Source: Deltaproteobacteria bacterium (lineage in GTDB: Bacteria > Desulfobacterota_B > Binatia > UBA9968). From it: a stretch of 6,278 nt of DNA. The position numbers and the translations under genes were made by a program. The first letter of the stretch is position 1; every line of letters begins with the position of its first letter. This document shows positions 1 through 5,830 of this stretch, in pieces. Below the pieces are notes generated by a model that saw only the letters and a list, made by a program, of their open reading frames with translations, ran no database searches and had not been told where the DNA came from. Location of the stretch: assembly GCA_005879255.1 (NCBI GenBank), contig VBKY01000490.1:1-6278 (forward strand), written 5' to 3'.

Positions 1-186
1 CGCTCCGCTGAAATCGTTTTGCATCGACGCGGATAGACTACTTCGGCTTCGCTGAGGAGTTGGATCGACAGCAGAAAAAAATTCTTCTTCGCGGGACCCT
101 CTGTGCCCAAGCGAACCTTTTTCTTGACTCCACCGTAACGATCGATTAGCGTCGCTCGATGCCACGACCGGAGACCAAAAGGCCGA

Positions 187-202
187 TTGGTTTTACCAAG
201 GA
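187..202 (+). promoter_or_regulatory. Ribosome binding site and small dyad before the TctC-like receptor relic
   Basis: AAGGA at 198-202 lies seven bases before the ATG at 210 and is a good Shine-Dalgarno match. It supports the 210 start over the later in-track ATG at 289, which lies in another frame. The dyad TTGGT (187-191) and ACCAA (195-199), separated by TTT, overlaps the ribosome binding site, so a small hairpin could mask it. A TTGACT element at 124-129 resembles a -35 box, but I see no matching -10 at normal spacing, so no promoter is called. The ribosome binding site is fairly sure; a role for the dyad is speculation. Confidence 0.5.
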
Positions 203-209
203 CGCTTCG

Positions 210-1190
210 ATGACGATAAAATATTTGTACTCGTGGTTGGTTCTGCTCAGCGCTCTCGCGGTCGCCGGTCCGGGGCGGGCCTCGACCCATGATTTTTACA
301 AAAGCAAAACAATTCGGATTATCACCGCACTTTAGCCCGGGAGGAGCGTTCGATATCTACACCCGCGCGGTCGCGCGGCACTATCCTAAACATGTCCCGG
401 GTAATCCTACGGCCTTGGTCGAAAACATGACCGGCGCGGGCGGCATCATCCAGGCCAATTATATGTTCCAGAGAGCGAAGCCCGACGGATTGACGATCGG
501 CAACAATATCGGCGGATTGATCTTGCAACAGATCCTCGGAGCCAAAGGCATCGAGTTCGACGGTCGGAAGTTCGAATACATCGGTGTGCCGTCCGTAGAC
601 GACTGCGTTTGCGCCCTGACCAAGGCGAGCGGCGTCACCAACATCAACGGGTGGTTTGCCGCGAAGGGGCCGTTGAAGCTCGGCGGCGTCGGGCCAGGCG
701 GCACGCTATCGGATGTGGCACGGACTTTAAACGCAGCTCTTGGCTTACCCATCCGCGTCGTCGACGGCTACAAGATTGCGGTGGCTGGGAATCCGTCAAG
801 CTTCAATGGCGCAAGGCAGTGGATGTAGGCCAGGTCTCCGTCGTACTGCAGGTGAGCACAAAGAAGAACCTTGAGTTGCCGAATGTCCCGTTGGCAATTG
901 AGTTCGCCAAGACGGAAGAGGCTCGGCAGCTGCTAAAGTATGCGGTTCACGACATAGCCATCATGCAGCGGCTATTTTTCCTGCCTCCCGGAACGCCGAA
1001 AGACAGAGTGCATCTGCTGCGCAGGAGCTTTCTCGACACTTTGAAAGATCCTGAATATATGGCGGAGGCCAGCAAAACCAGTCTTACAATAGGCCCGGTG
1101 ACAGGTGAAGAAATTGAAGAGATCGTCTCCGGCCTGTTCAAGCTTGATAGCGCGATGGTCGCTAAATTGAAAAACGTGCTCGTGCCGTAA
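210..1190 (+). pseudogene. TctC-like (tripartite tricarboxylate transporter family) periplasmic receptor, frameshifted relic
   Basis: An intact member would be a secreted solute-binding protein that delivers a carboxylate-type ligand to a TctAB-like membrane transporter. The start at 210 gives a Sec signal peptide: basic MTIK, a hydrophobic run, then GPGRA with likely cleavage after residue 24. The mature part begins STHDFYKSKTIRIITAL, the usual opening of this family. That frame then meets TAG at 333-335. One extra T in the 331-333 run explains it, because SPGGAFDIYTRAVARHY continues in the next frame. This middle frame carries family blocks PGNPTALVENMTGAGG, AKPDGLTIGNNIGG and FEYIGVP up to DGYK near 777. 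Homology then resumes in the original frame with CGGWESVKLQWRKAV, then LPNVPLAIEFAKTEEA and FLPPGTPKDRVHLLR, ending at TAA 1188-1190. Roughly 15-18 residues usually found between these blocks are missing. Length is otherwise close to the normal ~330-340 residues. No TctA or TctB gene is adjacent. The family is confident; the ligand is unknown. Whether the lesions are real or assembly errors is open. Confidence 0.82.
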
Positions 1191-1191
1191 G

Positions 1192-1217
1192 CGCGCAGCG
1201 ACGGCATTGCCTGCGCG
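1192..1217 (+). repeat. Hairpin after the receptor relic
   Basis: CGCGCAG (1192-1198) and CTGCGCG (1211-1217) form a seven-base-pair G+C-rich stem with a twelve-base loop, starting two bases after the relic's stop codon. The position suits a transcription terminator, but no T-run follows, so a canonical intrinsic terminator is not supported. The rest of the spacer to 1414 shows nothing I recognise. Confidence 0.3.
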
Positions 1218-1477
1218 TTGGGCTGCGGCTACTTGATCGCGTCGTCATGCGGCCCGCAAAGCTGCGCCGCAGATTCTTCATTTGCGGATTTGCGCAATTG
1301 AGCAAACGTGATCCCGTCTACGGGCTCGGCCTGGCTACCCATGGATTTTGCGACGAGCGCGTAATTATTGAACGCCCTGTGTGGAGGTGTTAGAAAAGGT
1401 TCTTCCGTGGTCGCGTGGCTCCGCCTGTTAGGAGTCTTACTGCGATCACCACCTGTTTTTCCTGGTCGACGGGTTGT

Positions 1478-3229
1478 ATGCAAGCCGCGAATCGACTGAA
1501 CCTGCCTTTGGCGCGCGTGCCGCTGTTCAGAGGACTCGACGATGCCACCATCGATGACATTCTTTCGTGCATGCAGGGGCGGCGCTATGCGGCCGGCGAG
1601 TTGATTTGCCGCCAAGGCGAACCGAGCGACAGCTTGTTTCTACTGCGCAGCGGCGTGGCGCAGGCTTTCGTGACATCGTTAAGGAGCTCCACTGTAACTA
1701 CGATCGCCCGGTTGCGTCCGGGCGATCTCATCGGGGAGGTCGGCGTTGTCACGAATCTACCCCGGTCAGCCAGCGTGATCGCTCGATCCGACGCGACCGT
1801 CTTCCAGCTTGGGCGCGAGGACGTCGCGAGCCTCCTTGCGCGGCATCCGCGGCTGCTGGCGAACATCACGCAAGTAATCGGTGGCCGACTCGCAAAGATG
1901 AACGCCGATCTGCGTGGCTTCCGGGCCGCCGAGGTCGTTGCCTTGATCGTCGGGAAACGTTTCGCGCGCGCCGGAAAAGATGCCATTGCCGCCGCTCGCC
2001 TAGCCAGCCCTCAGGCCCTTGCCGCAGTGGACCTCCTGCAAACGCGTCCGGACCGAACGCAAGAAGAAAGCGGTCTCAAAAGCGACGCGCCAAGTTCAAT
2101 TCTGATGGCGATTGAGCGGCTCGACGATCTTTGCGCTGGTCGTGCGACGGTCGTGATCGGAGCATCGCCCGAGGAAGAAGGAATCACGCTCCTACTCGAG
2201 CACGCAGATCGGGTCGTTGCGATATTGGCCGACGATGAATCGATGATGCTCGCGGATATGCTGCGTGTCACGTCGCAGGATGCCGAGATCGTTTTGGTCT
2301 CTGAAGAAACGGAATCCCGGCGGACTCTCTATGATGGTTATCGTATCGTGCGCCGATGCACCGTCGGTGTCACGGCCACGGATGTCGCATGGCTCGGGCG
2401 ACATCTGTCGCGGACGAAGCTCGGCCTGTCGCTCGGTGCGGGAGGGTTCAAGTGCTTCGCTCATGCTGGAGTGATCCAAGTGCTACAACGCGCAGGTTAC
2501 TCCATTGATTGTGTGGCTGGCAGCAGCATGGGCGCGGTGGTGGGAGTCTGGCTCGCGCTCGGCATGACAGCGTCTGAGATCGAAGCCAGGCTACGTGACC
2601 ACTGTGGATCAGACGCCGTGGTCAATTCGATTTTCCGCAAAGGGGCGGCGGGAGACGGGCTCGAGGTCTTTGCGCGGATTTTCCGAGAGACTACAGCCGA
2701 TCGTTCTTTCGCCGATCTTGCGATTCCTGCTACCGTCATGACGGCGGACCTGGCAGGGAAATGTCCGGCGCCGATCCGCACGGGGCCGCTGTGGGAAGCG
2801 CTCATGGCGGCGCTGACAGTGCCGGGCCTCTACACTCCATGGGCTCGCGGTGAGCAGCGGCTGGTTGATGCTGTTTCCCTGACGCCCGTACCACTCGACT
2901 CGGTCATAGAAATGGGGGCAGACGTTACCATCGCTGTCAACCTCCTTGGCCGTGAAACGCTGCAGGAGTGGCCCTTTGATTGCGGCAGCCTTGTAATAGC
3001 GAATTTTACTCGCGGTCAGGCGCGTGACACGGTGATCGAAGTGCTCGAGCTCGCGCAGCTCGACGCTAGCGCCCGCCAGACGTCGCGCGCTGATGTGCCG
3101 ATCACGCCAGTCTTCGGTCCGGGAACATGGCGTCACGCGCATCTTGGCAGCTTATTTTTCGCTGCCGGACAAAAGGCCGCTGAGGCACAGCTACCTTTGT
3201 TGAGCACGTTGGCGCGACCAATTTCTTAG
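1478..3229 (+). CDS. Cyclic-nucleotide-binding domain/patatin-like phospholipase fusion protein
   Basis: Predicted cytoplasmic or membrane-associated lipid acyl hydrolase of the bacterial patatin/NTE-like group (583 residues). Residues about 15-130 form a CRP-type cNMP-binding domain: PLFRGLDD, GELICRQGEPSDSLFLLRSG, then the phosphate-binding cassette GDLIGEVGVVTNLPRSASV with Glu87 and Arg96. A linker of about 90 residues leads to a Rossmann-like stretch (ATVVIGASPEEEG to about residue 310). The patatin domain follows: oxyanion-type loop LSLGAGGFKCFAH, nucleophile motif GSSMG with Ser350, and catalytic Asp464 in LVDAVSLTPVP. Two spots are unusual: Cys where Gly normally follows the basic residue of the oxyanion loop, and DAV where DGG or DGA is typical. 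Start choice: ATG 1478 places the cNMP domain near the N terminus, as in relatives. GTG 1415 is the only other in-frame start after the stop at 1391 and would add 21 residues without domain character. Neither has a strong ribosome binding site. No signal peptide or membrane segment is visible. Family confident, substrate and ligand unknown. Confidence 0.87.
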   Translation: MQAANRLNLPLARVPLFRGLDDATIDDILSCMQGRRYAAGELICRQGEPSDSLFLLRSGVAQAFVTSLRSSTVTTIARLRPGDLIGEVGVVTNLPRSASVIARSDATVFQLGREDVASLLARHPRLLANITQVIGGRLAKMNADLRGFRAAEVVALIVGKRFARAGKDAIAAARLASPQALAAVDLLQTRPDRTQEESGLKSDAPSSILMAIERLDDLCAGRATVVIGASPEEEGITLLLEHADRVVAILADDESMMLADMLRVTSQDAEIVLVSEETESRRTLYDGYRIVRRCTVGVTATDVAWLGRHLSRTKLGLSLGAGGFKCFAHAGVIQVLQRAGYSIDCVAGSSMGAVVGVWLALGMTASEIEARLRDHCGSDAVVNSIFRKGAAGDGLEVFARIFRETTADRSFADLAIPATVMTADLAGKCPAPIRTGPLWEALMAALTVPGLYTPWARGEQRLVDAVSLTPVPLDSVIEMGADVTIAVNLLGRETLQEWPFDCGSLVIANFTRGQARDTVIEVLELAQLDASARQTSRADVPITPVFGPGTWRHAHLGSLFFAAGQKAAEAQLPLLSTLARPIS

Positions 3230-3475
3230 TCGAATACCGATTTTTAGCGGCATTAGAATGCAATCGTTCGTATCGCCCGTATGATCGCAGCGGATCTCTC
3301 GCCTTCAAGGTGGTTAAAAGTACAAACGTGGATCGATGGGGTCTTTACTTTTGATATTCGAATCTAACCCAGACAATGTTGGCGCATACTGGCTGGACAG
3401 GTGAATAGCAAATCTAAACGACCTGATTAAATCAAAACCTGCACCTCGCAATTCCCCGCTAATCTCCTCGTGGTT

Positions 3476-3503
3476 GAGCTCTAATTAGATACGTATAAGC
3501 TTA
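3476..3503. repeat. Four abutting short palindromes
   Basis: GAGCTC (3476-3481), TCTAATTAGA (3480-3489), ATACGTAT (3489-3496) and TAAGCTTA (3496-3503) are each perfect palindromes, and each shares one or two bases with the next. Together they cover 28 contiguous bases about 275 bases upstream of mtnB. Such sites could bind dimeric regulators, but none matches an operator I can name. They could also be chance in A/T-rich DNA. The palindromes are certain; function is unknown. Confidence 0.5.
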
Positions 3504-3759
3504 AAACCTGTATCATGAGGCCAGTGTGACATGTCTCAAACGAAAGACTCTTATCTTTACGAAAAAAGATCCGGCGAGTACGAACCTACGTGGGTATAAG
3601 ACCGAGACCGAGGTGGTTGACTCCGGCGTGAGCCTAGACGTTTTCAGAAAGTAAATTCTCACGTTTTTAAGATAAAAGTTGGAGCGAAGTGTGGTGTGCA
3701 GAAGGTCTTTTAGTGTTTAGTGCAAAGCAGGCTCATCGACACAGCCTAACGACCTGCTG

Positions 3760-3771
3760 ACCGGCACCGGT
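3760..3771. promoter_or_regulatory. Dyad just upstream of mtnB
   Basis: ACCGG (3760-3764), CA, CCGGT (3767-3771) ends five bases before the mtnB ATG and occupies the place of its ribosome binding site, which is otherwise poor. It could be a protein-binding site or a small hairpin that affects translation. At five base pairs per arm it may be chance. Confidence 0.25.
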
Positions 3772-3776
3772 TTCTG

Positions 3777-4448
3777 ATGGAACAAACTTTTCGCGAGATT
3801 GCCTCCAGCCTGGTTGCAATCAGCCGCAGCTTTTACGCGCGTGGCTGGGTCCTCGGAACCAGCGGCAACTTTAGCGCTGTTCTCACGCGTGAGCCGTTGC
3901 GGCTGGCGATCACGGCCAGCGGCGCGGATAAGGGCGACTTGAACGCCGAGCAAATTGTGGTAGTCGGCAAAGAGGGAAACCAAAGCGATGATTCCACGGG
4001 TAAGCCATCAGCCGAAACGTTGCTTCACATCAATGTGGTGCTCCAGCGCGGCGCCGGCTCGGTCTTGCATACACACTCTGTCTGGAGCACGGTCCTTTCG
4101 AACGTTCATGTGTCCGCCGGCGGAATAATGATCGAAGGCTTCGAAATGTTAAAAGGGCTTGAAGGCGTGACCACTCACGAGCATCGTGAGTGGTTGCCGA
4201 TCGTCGAGAATTCGCAGAACATGCGCGCGCTCGCGGAAAACGTGTCAAAGATTTTGGCCCTGTATCCGGCCGCACACGGCTTTCTTTTGCGGCAACATGG
4301 TCTTTATACGTGGGGTGCAGACCTCGGAAAAGCGAAACGGCACGTGGAGATTCTGGAGTTTCTATTAGAGACAATAGGTCGGCTGCAATCGATCACACCT
4401 GAGAGATATTCCGTGGACGACCCGAAGCTCAAAAAGAGGAGTCAGTGA
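3777..4448 (+). CDS. mtnB: Methylthioribulose-1-phosphate dehydratase
   Basis: Cytoplasmic zinc enzyme of the class II aldolase/adducin fold (EC 4.2.1.109). It dehydrates 5-methylthioribulose-1-phosphate to 2,3-diketo-5-methylthiopentyl-1-phosphate in methionine salvage. The 223 residues match the usual length of about 200-230. Visible family marks are RGWVLGTSGNFS (residues 22-33), KPSAETLLH (76-84), the zinc ligand pair His98/His100 in HTHS, the acidic EGFEMLKG segment (120-127) whose Glu123 aligns with the catalytic Glu of human APIP, and the third zinc His174 in RQHGLYTWG. The start at 3777 is the only plausible one: an in-frame stop lies at 3747-3749 with no start codon between, and MEQTFREIASSLVAISRSFYARGW is the expected N terminus for MtnB. 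Rhamnulose- or fuculose-phosphate aldolases share the fold, but the KPSAET and LRQHG context and the neighbouring mtnD and mtnC settle the assignment. It leads the cluster; its stop is one base before the mtnD ATG, implying translational coupling. Confidence 0.93.
   Translation: MEQTFREIASSLVAISRSFYARGWVLGTSGNFSAVLTREPLRLAITASGADKGDLNAEQIVVVGKEGNQSDDSTGKPSAETLLHINVVLQRGAGSVLHTHSVWSTVLSNVHVSAGGIMIEGFEMLKGLEGVTTHEHREWLPIVENSQNMRALAENVSKILALYPAAHGFLLRQHGLYTWGADLGKAKRHVEILEFLLETIGRLQSITPERYSVDDPKLKKRSQ
4436..4441 (+). promoter_or_regulatory. Ribosome binding site of mtnD
   Basis: GAGGAG lies eight bases before the ATG at 4450, inside the last codons of mtnB. It is the strongest Shine-Dalgarno in the cluster. 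It shows that translation of mtnD was meant to begin at 4450, upstream of the frame change, and not at the later in-frame ATG at 4635, which lies inside the domain. Confidence 0.75.
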
Positions 4449-4449
4449 T

Positions 4450-4985
4450 ATGGCCTTACTAACCATTACAGACGAAAACAGAAAGCTCACGGACAGGGCA
4501 ATTGCGGCGTTCGCTACGATTATTGGACGGCGGAGCGCCCAGTCGAGGCGAACGCTCCCGCCGAAGACATTCTGCAGGCCTACGCAAGGGAAATTGACAA
4601 ACTGAAAGCCCTCGGCGGCTACGTCACCGCCGACGTGATCGACGTCAATGCGCAGACTCCGGGCCTTGATGCGATGCTCGCCAAATTTAATCGAGAACAC
4701 TGGCACGATGAAGATGAAGTCCGCTTCATCATACAAGGCCATGGGCTATTTCATGTGCGACCGAGAGAAGGTCAGGTTTTCTCCATTCAGGTCGGAGCAG
4801 GCGACCTGATTCTATTGCCGAAAGGAACCTGGCACTGGTTCGATCTCTGCGCCGATCGGCAGATCCGTGCTATTCGTCTGTTTCAAAACCCCTCCGGGTG
4901 GGCCCCTTATTACACCGACAGCGGTGTTGACAAAAATTTCCAACCGATTTGCTTCGGCACATCGTATATGTCTTCCGAAATCTGA
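4450..4985 (+). pseudogene. mtnD: Acireductone dioxygenase, frame-disrupted
   Basis: Cupin-fold metalloenzyme of methionine salvage. The Fe form oxidises the acireductone made by MtnC to 4-methylthio-2-oxobutanoate plus formate (EC 1.13.11.54); the Ni form releases CO (EC 1.13.11.53). Translation from ATG 4450 gives [21 protein letters not shown], a typical N terminus, but this frame ends at a TGA near 4605. The protein continues in another frame from about 4506: [18 protein letters not shown], then [63 protein letters not shown] and the end at 4985. Metal ligands are intact: two His and a Glu in EHWHDEDE and the His of GTWHWFD. The frames differ as if 3n+1 bases were lost between about 4495 and 4514. 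Only about four residues separate LTD from GVRYDYW, where I recall about ten in relatives, so a loss near 22 bases fits best. The rest is near normal length (about 180). A protein starting at 4635 would lack the first third. It may be a true null allele or a local assembly error. Confidence 0.85.
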
Positions 4986-4994
4986 CGGTGGCGG

Positions 4995-5750
4995 TTGATT
5001 TTCAGCTTTTCGAAAAGCTCATTGCGTGGAATTTTGTTGGACATTGAAGGGACAACCACACCCATTGATTTCGTTTACCAAGTGCTTTTTCCCTACGCGC
5101 GTGCGCACCTCGAGGATTATCTTAAGCGCAACCTAGGCTCCAAAGAACTGGAGCGTGATCTCTTACAGCTCCGGGAAGAGTACGTGAGGGATTTCGCGGA
5201 GGGACTGGCTCCGCCAAAATGGGTCGACGCTCCTCCGGATGCACAACTACAATCCGTTCTGCGTTACGTTTTTTGGTTAATGGACCGTGATCGCAAATCC
5301 ACAGGACTAAAATCGCTGCAAGGCAAAATCTGGCAAGAGGGCTACTTGAAACGAGAAATTGAGAGCCAAGTATTTCCAGATGTGCCGCCTGCCCTCAAAG
5401 ATTGGAAGGAGAAAAATCTCGACGTTCGAATATTTTCATCCGGCAGCGTGTTGGCGCAAAAACTTCTCTTTGCGAATACGCAAGCCGGAGACCTGACCGG
5501 TTCCCTGAACGGGTATTTTGATACGAACATAGGTCCGAAAACGTCGGCGGAAAGCTATCGCCGAATCGCTGCAGAATTTCACCTCGCAGCTTCAGAAGCG
5601 CTTTTCGTTTCCGATGTGGTCAAAGAGCTCGATGCGGCCAGCAGCGCAGGTATGAAGACGTTACTATCCGTTCGATCGGGCAATCCACCTCAGCCGAAAG
5701 ACCATGCCCATGGCATCATCAGCAGTTTCGGTGAAATTCGCATTATATAG
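4995..5750 (+). CDS. mtnC: Enolase-phosphatase E1
   Basis: Cytoplasmic HAD-superfamily Mg-dependent bifunctional enzyme (EC 3.1.3.77). It enolises 2,3-diketo-5-methylthiopentyl-1-phosphate and removes the phosphate, giving the acireductone substrate of MtnD. HAD motif I is LLDIEGTTTPIDFVYQVLFPYAR, with nucleophile Asp16 and Glu18. Motif II is the FSSGS segment (147-151). Lys182 lies in the GPKT motif, and VSDVVKELDAA carries motif-IV Asp207. LQGKIWQEGY (108-117) and AGDLTGSLNGYFDT are hallmarks of MtnC, not of generic HAD phosphatases. At 251 residues it is slightly longer than many members (about 225-235). The chosen start is TTG 4995, the first possible start after the in-frame mtnD stop at 4983-4985. 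TTG 5022 is a shorter alternative that still keeps motif I. The ribosome binding site is weak (GGTGG close by), so coupling to mtnD translation is likely. If the mtnD frame change is real, the coupling could be disturbed, because ribosomes starting at 4450 would stop near 4605. Confidence 0.92.
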   Translation: MIFSFSKSSLRGILLDIEGTTTPIDFVYQVLFPYARAHLEDYLKRNLGSKELERDLLQLREEYVRDFAEGLAPPKWVDAPPDAQLQSVLRYVFWLMDRDRKSTGLKSLQGKIWQEGYLKREIESQVFPDVPPALKDWKEKNLDVRIFSSGSVLAQKLLFANTQAGDLTGSLNGYFDTNIGPKTSAESYRRIAAEFHLAASEALFVSDVVKELDAASSAGMKTLLSVRSGNPPQPKDHAHGIISSFGEIRII

Positions 5751-5782
5751 ATGGGCCACGGCCGATTGGCCCTTGGCCATTG

Positions 5783-5813
5783 CAGATTACAGATTTCAGA
5801 TTCCAAATCTGAA
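5783..5813. repeat. CAGATT heptad repeats ending in a perfect hairpin
   Basis: CAGATT occurs three times at exact seven-base spacing (5783, 5790, 5797), and its reverse complement AATCTG follows at 5806-5811. The last copy belongs to an eight-base-pair hairpin: TTCAGATT (5795-5802), CCA loop, AATCTGAA (5806-5813). No T-run follows, and the ribosome binding site of the next gene starts three bases later. It could therefore be a processing, stability or translation-control element, or a small intergenic repeat. It is not a classical terminator. A shorter GGGCC/GGCCC pair (5753-5757, 5768-5772) lies just upstream. Confidence 0.55.
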
Positions 5814-5815
5814 CT

Positions 5816-5822
5816 AAGGGAG
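5816..5822 (+). promoter_or_regulatory. Ribosome binding site of the lyase-family gene
   Basis: AAGGGAG ends eight bases before the ATG at 5831, a strong match at good spacing that fixes the start. The preceding 80-base gap and hairpin suggest this gene is either separately transcribed or differentially expressed from the mtn cluster. Confidence 0.7.
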
Positions 5823-5830
5823 CCACTGCA

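Larger units (their letters stand above)
3230..3776. other. Long intergenic region without a recognisable gene
   Basis: These 547 bases separate the phospholipase from the methionine salvage cluster and are visibly richer in A and T than the flanking genes. All frames are broken by frequent stops, and no tRNA, rRNA or known riboswitch consensus is apparent. I looked for an S-box (SAM-I) pattern because a methionine gene follows, and did not find it. Elements seen: GCATT-AG-AATGC at 3250-3261, a small hairpin after the phospholipase stop with no T-run; the dyad TGATT-A-AATCA at 3424-3434; direct repeats of AAAACCTG at 3434-3441 and 3503-3510; a run of palindromes at 3476-3503; ATCTTT and AAAGAT at 3553-3570; ACGTTTT twice at 3638 and 3661. 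A TTGACT at 3617-3622 resembles a -35 box but has no good -10 partner. The promoter of the mtn cluster presumably lies here, but I cannot place it. Confidence 0.6.

Noticed and set aside
1..165. Minus-strand frame open from a GTG at 163-165 to the left window edge, about 55 codons
   Set aside because: Its translation is dominated by Ser and Arg with no family pattern, and it has no ribosome binding site; it looks like chance.
1229..1615. Minus-strand 128-codon open frame partly in the spacer before the phospholipase gene
   Set aside because: Much of it is antisense to the cNMP-binding domain, and the spacer part matches no family I recognise. It is worth a database search for a relic but is not supportable as a gene.
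1568..2115. Plus-strand 182-codon open frame within the phospholipase gene
   Set aside because: It is an out-of-frame shadow, very Arg-rich, over the clearly coding cNMP-binding domain.
2609..3142. Minus-strand 177-codon open frame
   Set aside because: It lies entirely antisense to the patatin domain, which has clear motifs on the + strand; its translation is Arg-rich and unpatterned.
3424..3434. TGATT-A-AATCA as an FNR/CRP-type site
   Set aside because: The FNR/CRP half-site spacing is wrong, and the distance to the mtnB start (over 340 bases) is unfavourable.
3541..3600. Possible SAM riboswitch, suggested by the TTATC string and the methionine salvage context
   Set aside because: The surrounding conserved S-box segments and the expected stem arrangement are absent, and mtnB is over 170 bases away.
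4635..4985. Reading mtnD as a short intact protein starting at the ATG at 4635
   Set aside because: Homology extends upstream of 4635 in the same frame back to about 4506 and then to 4450 in another frame, and the strong ribosome binding site serves 4450.
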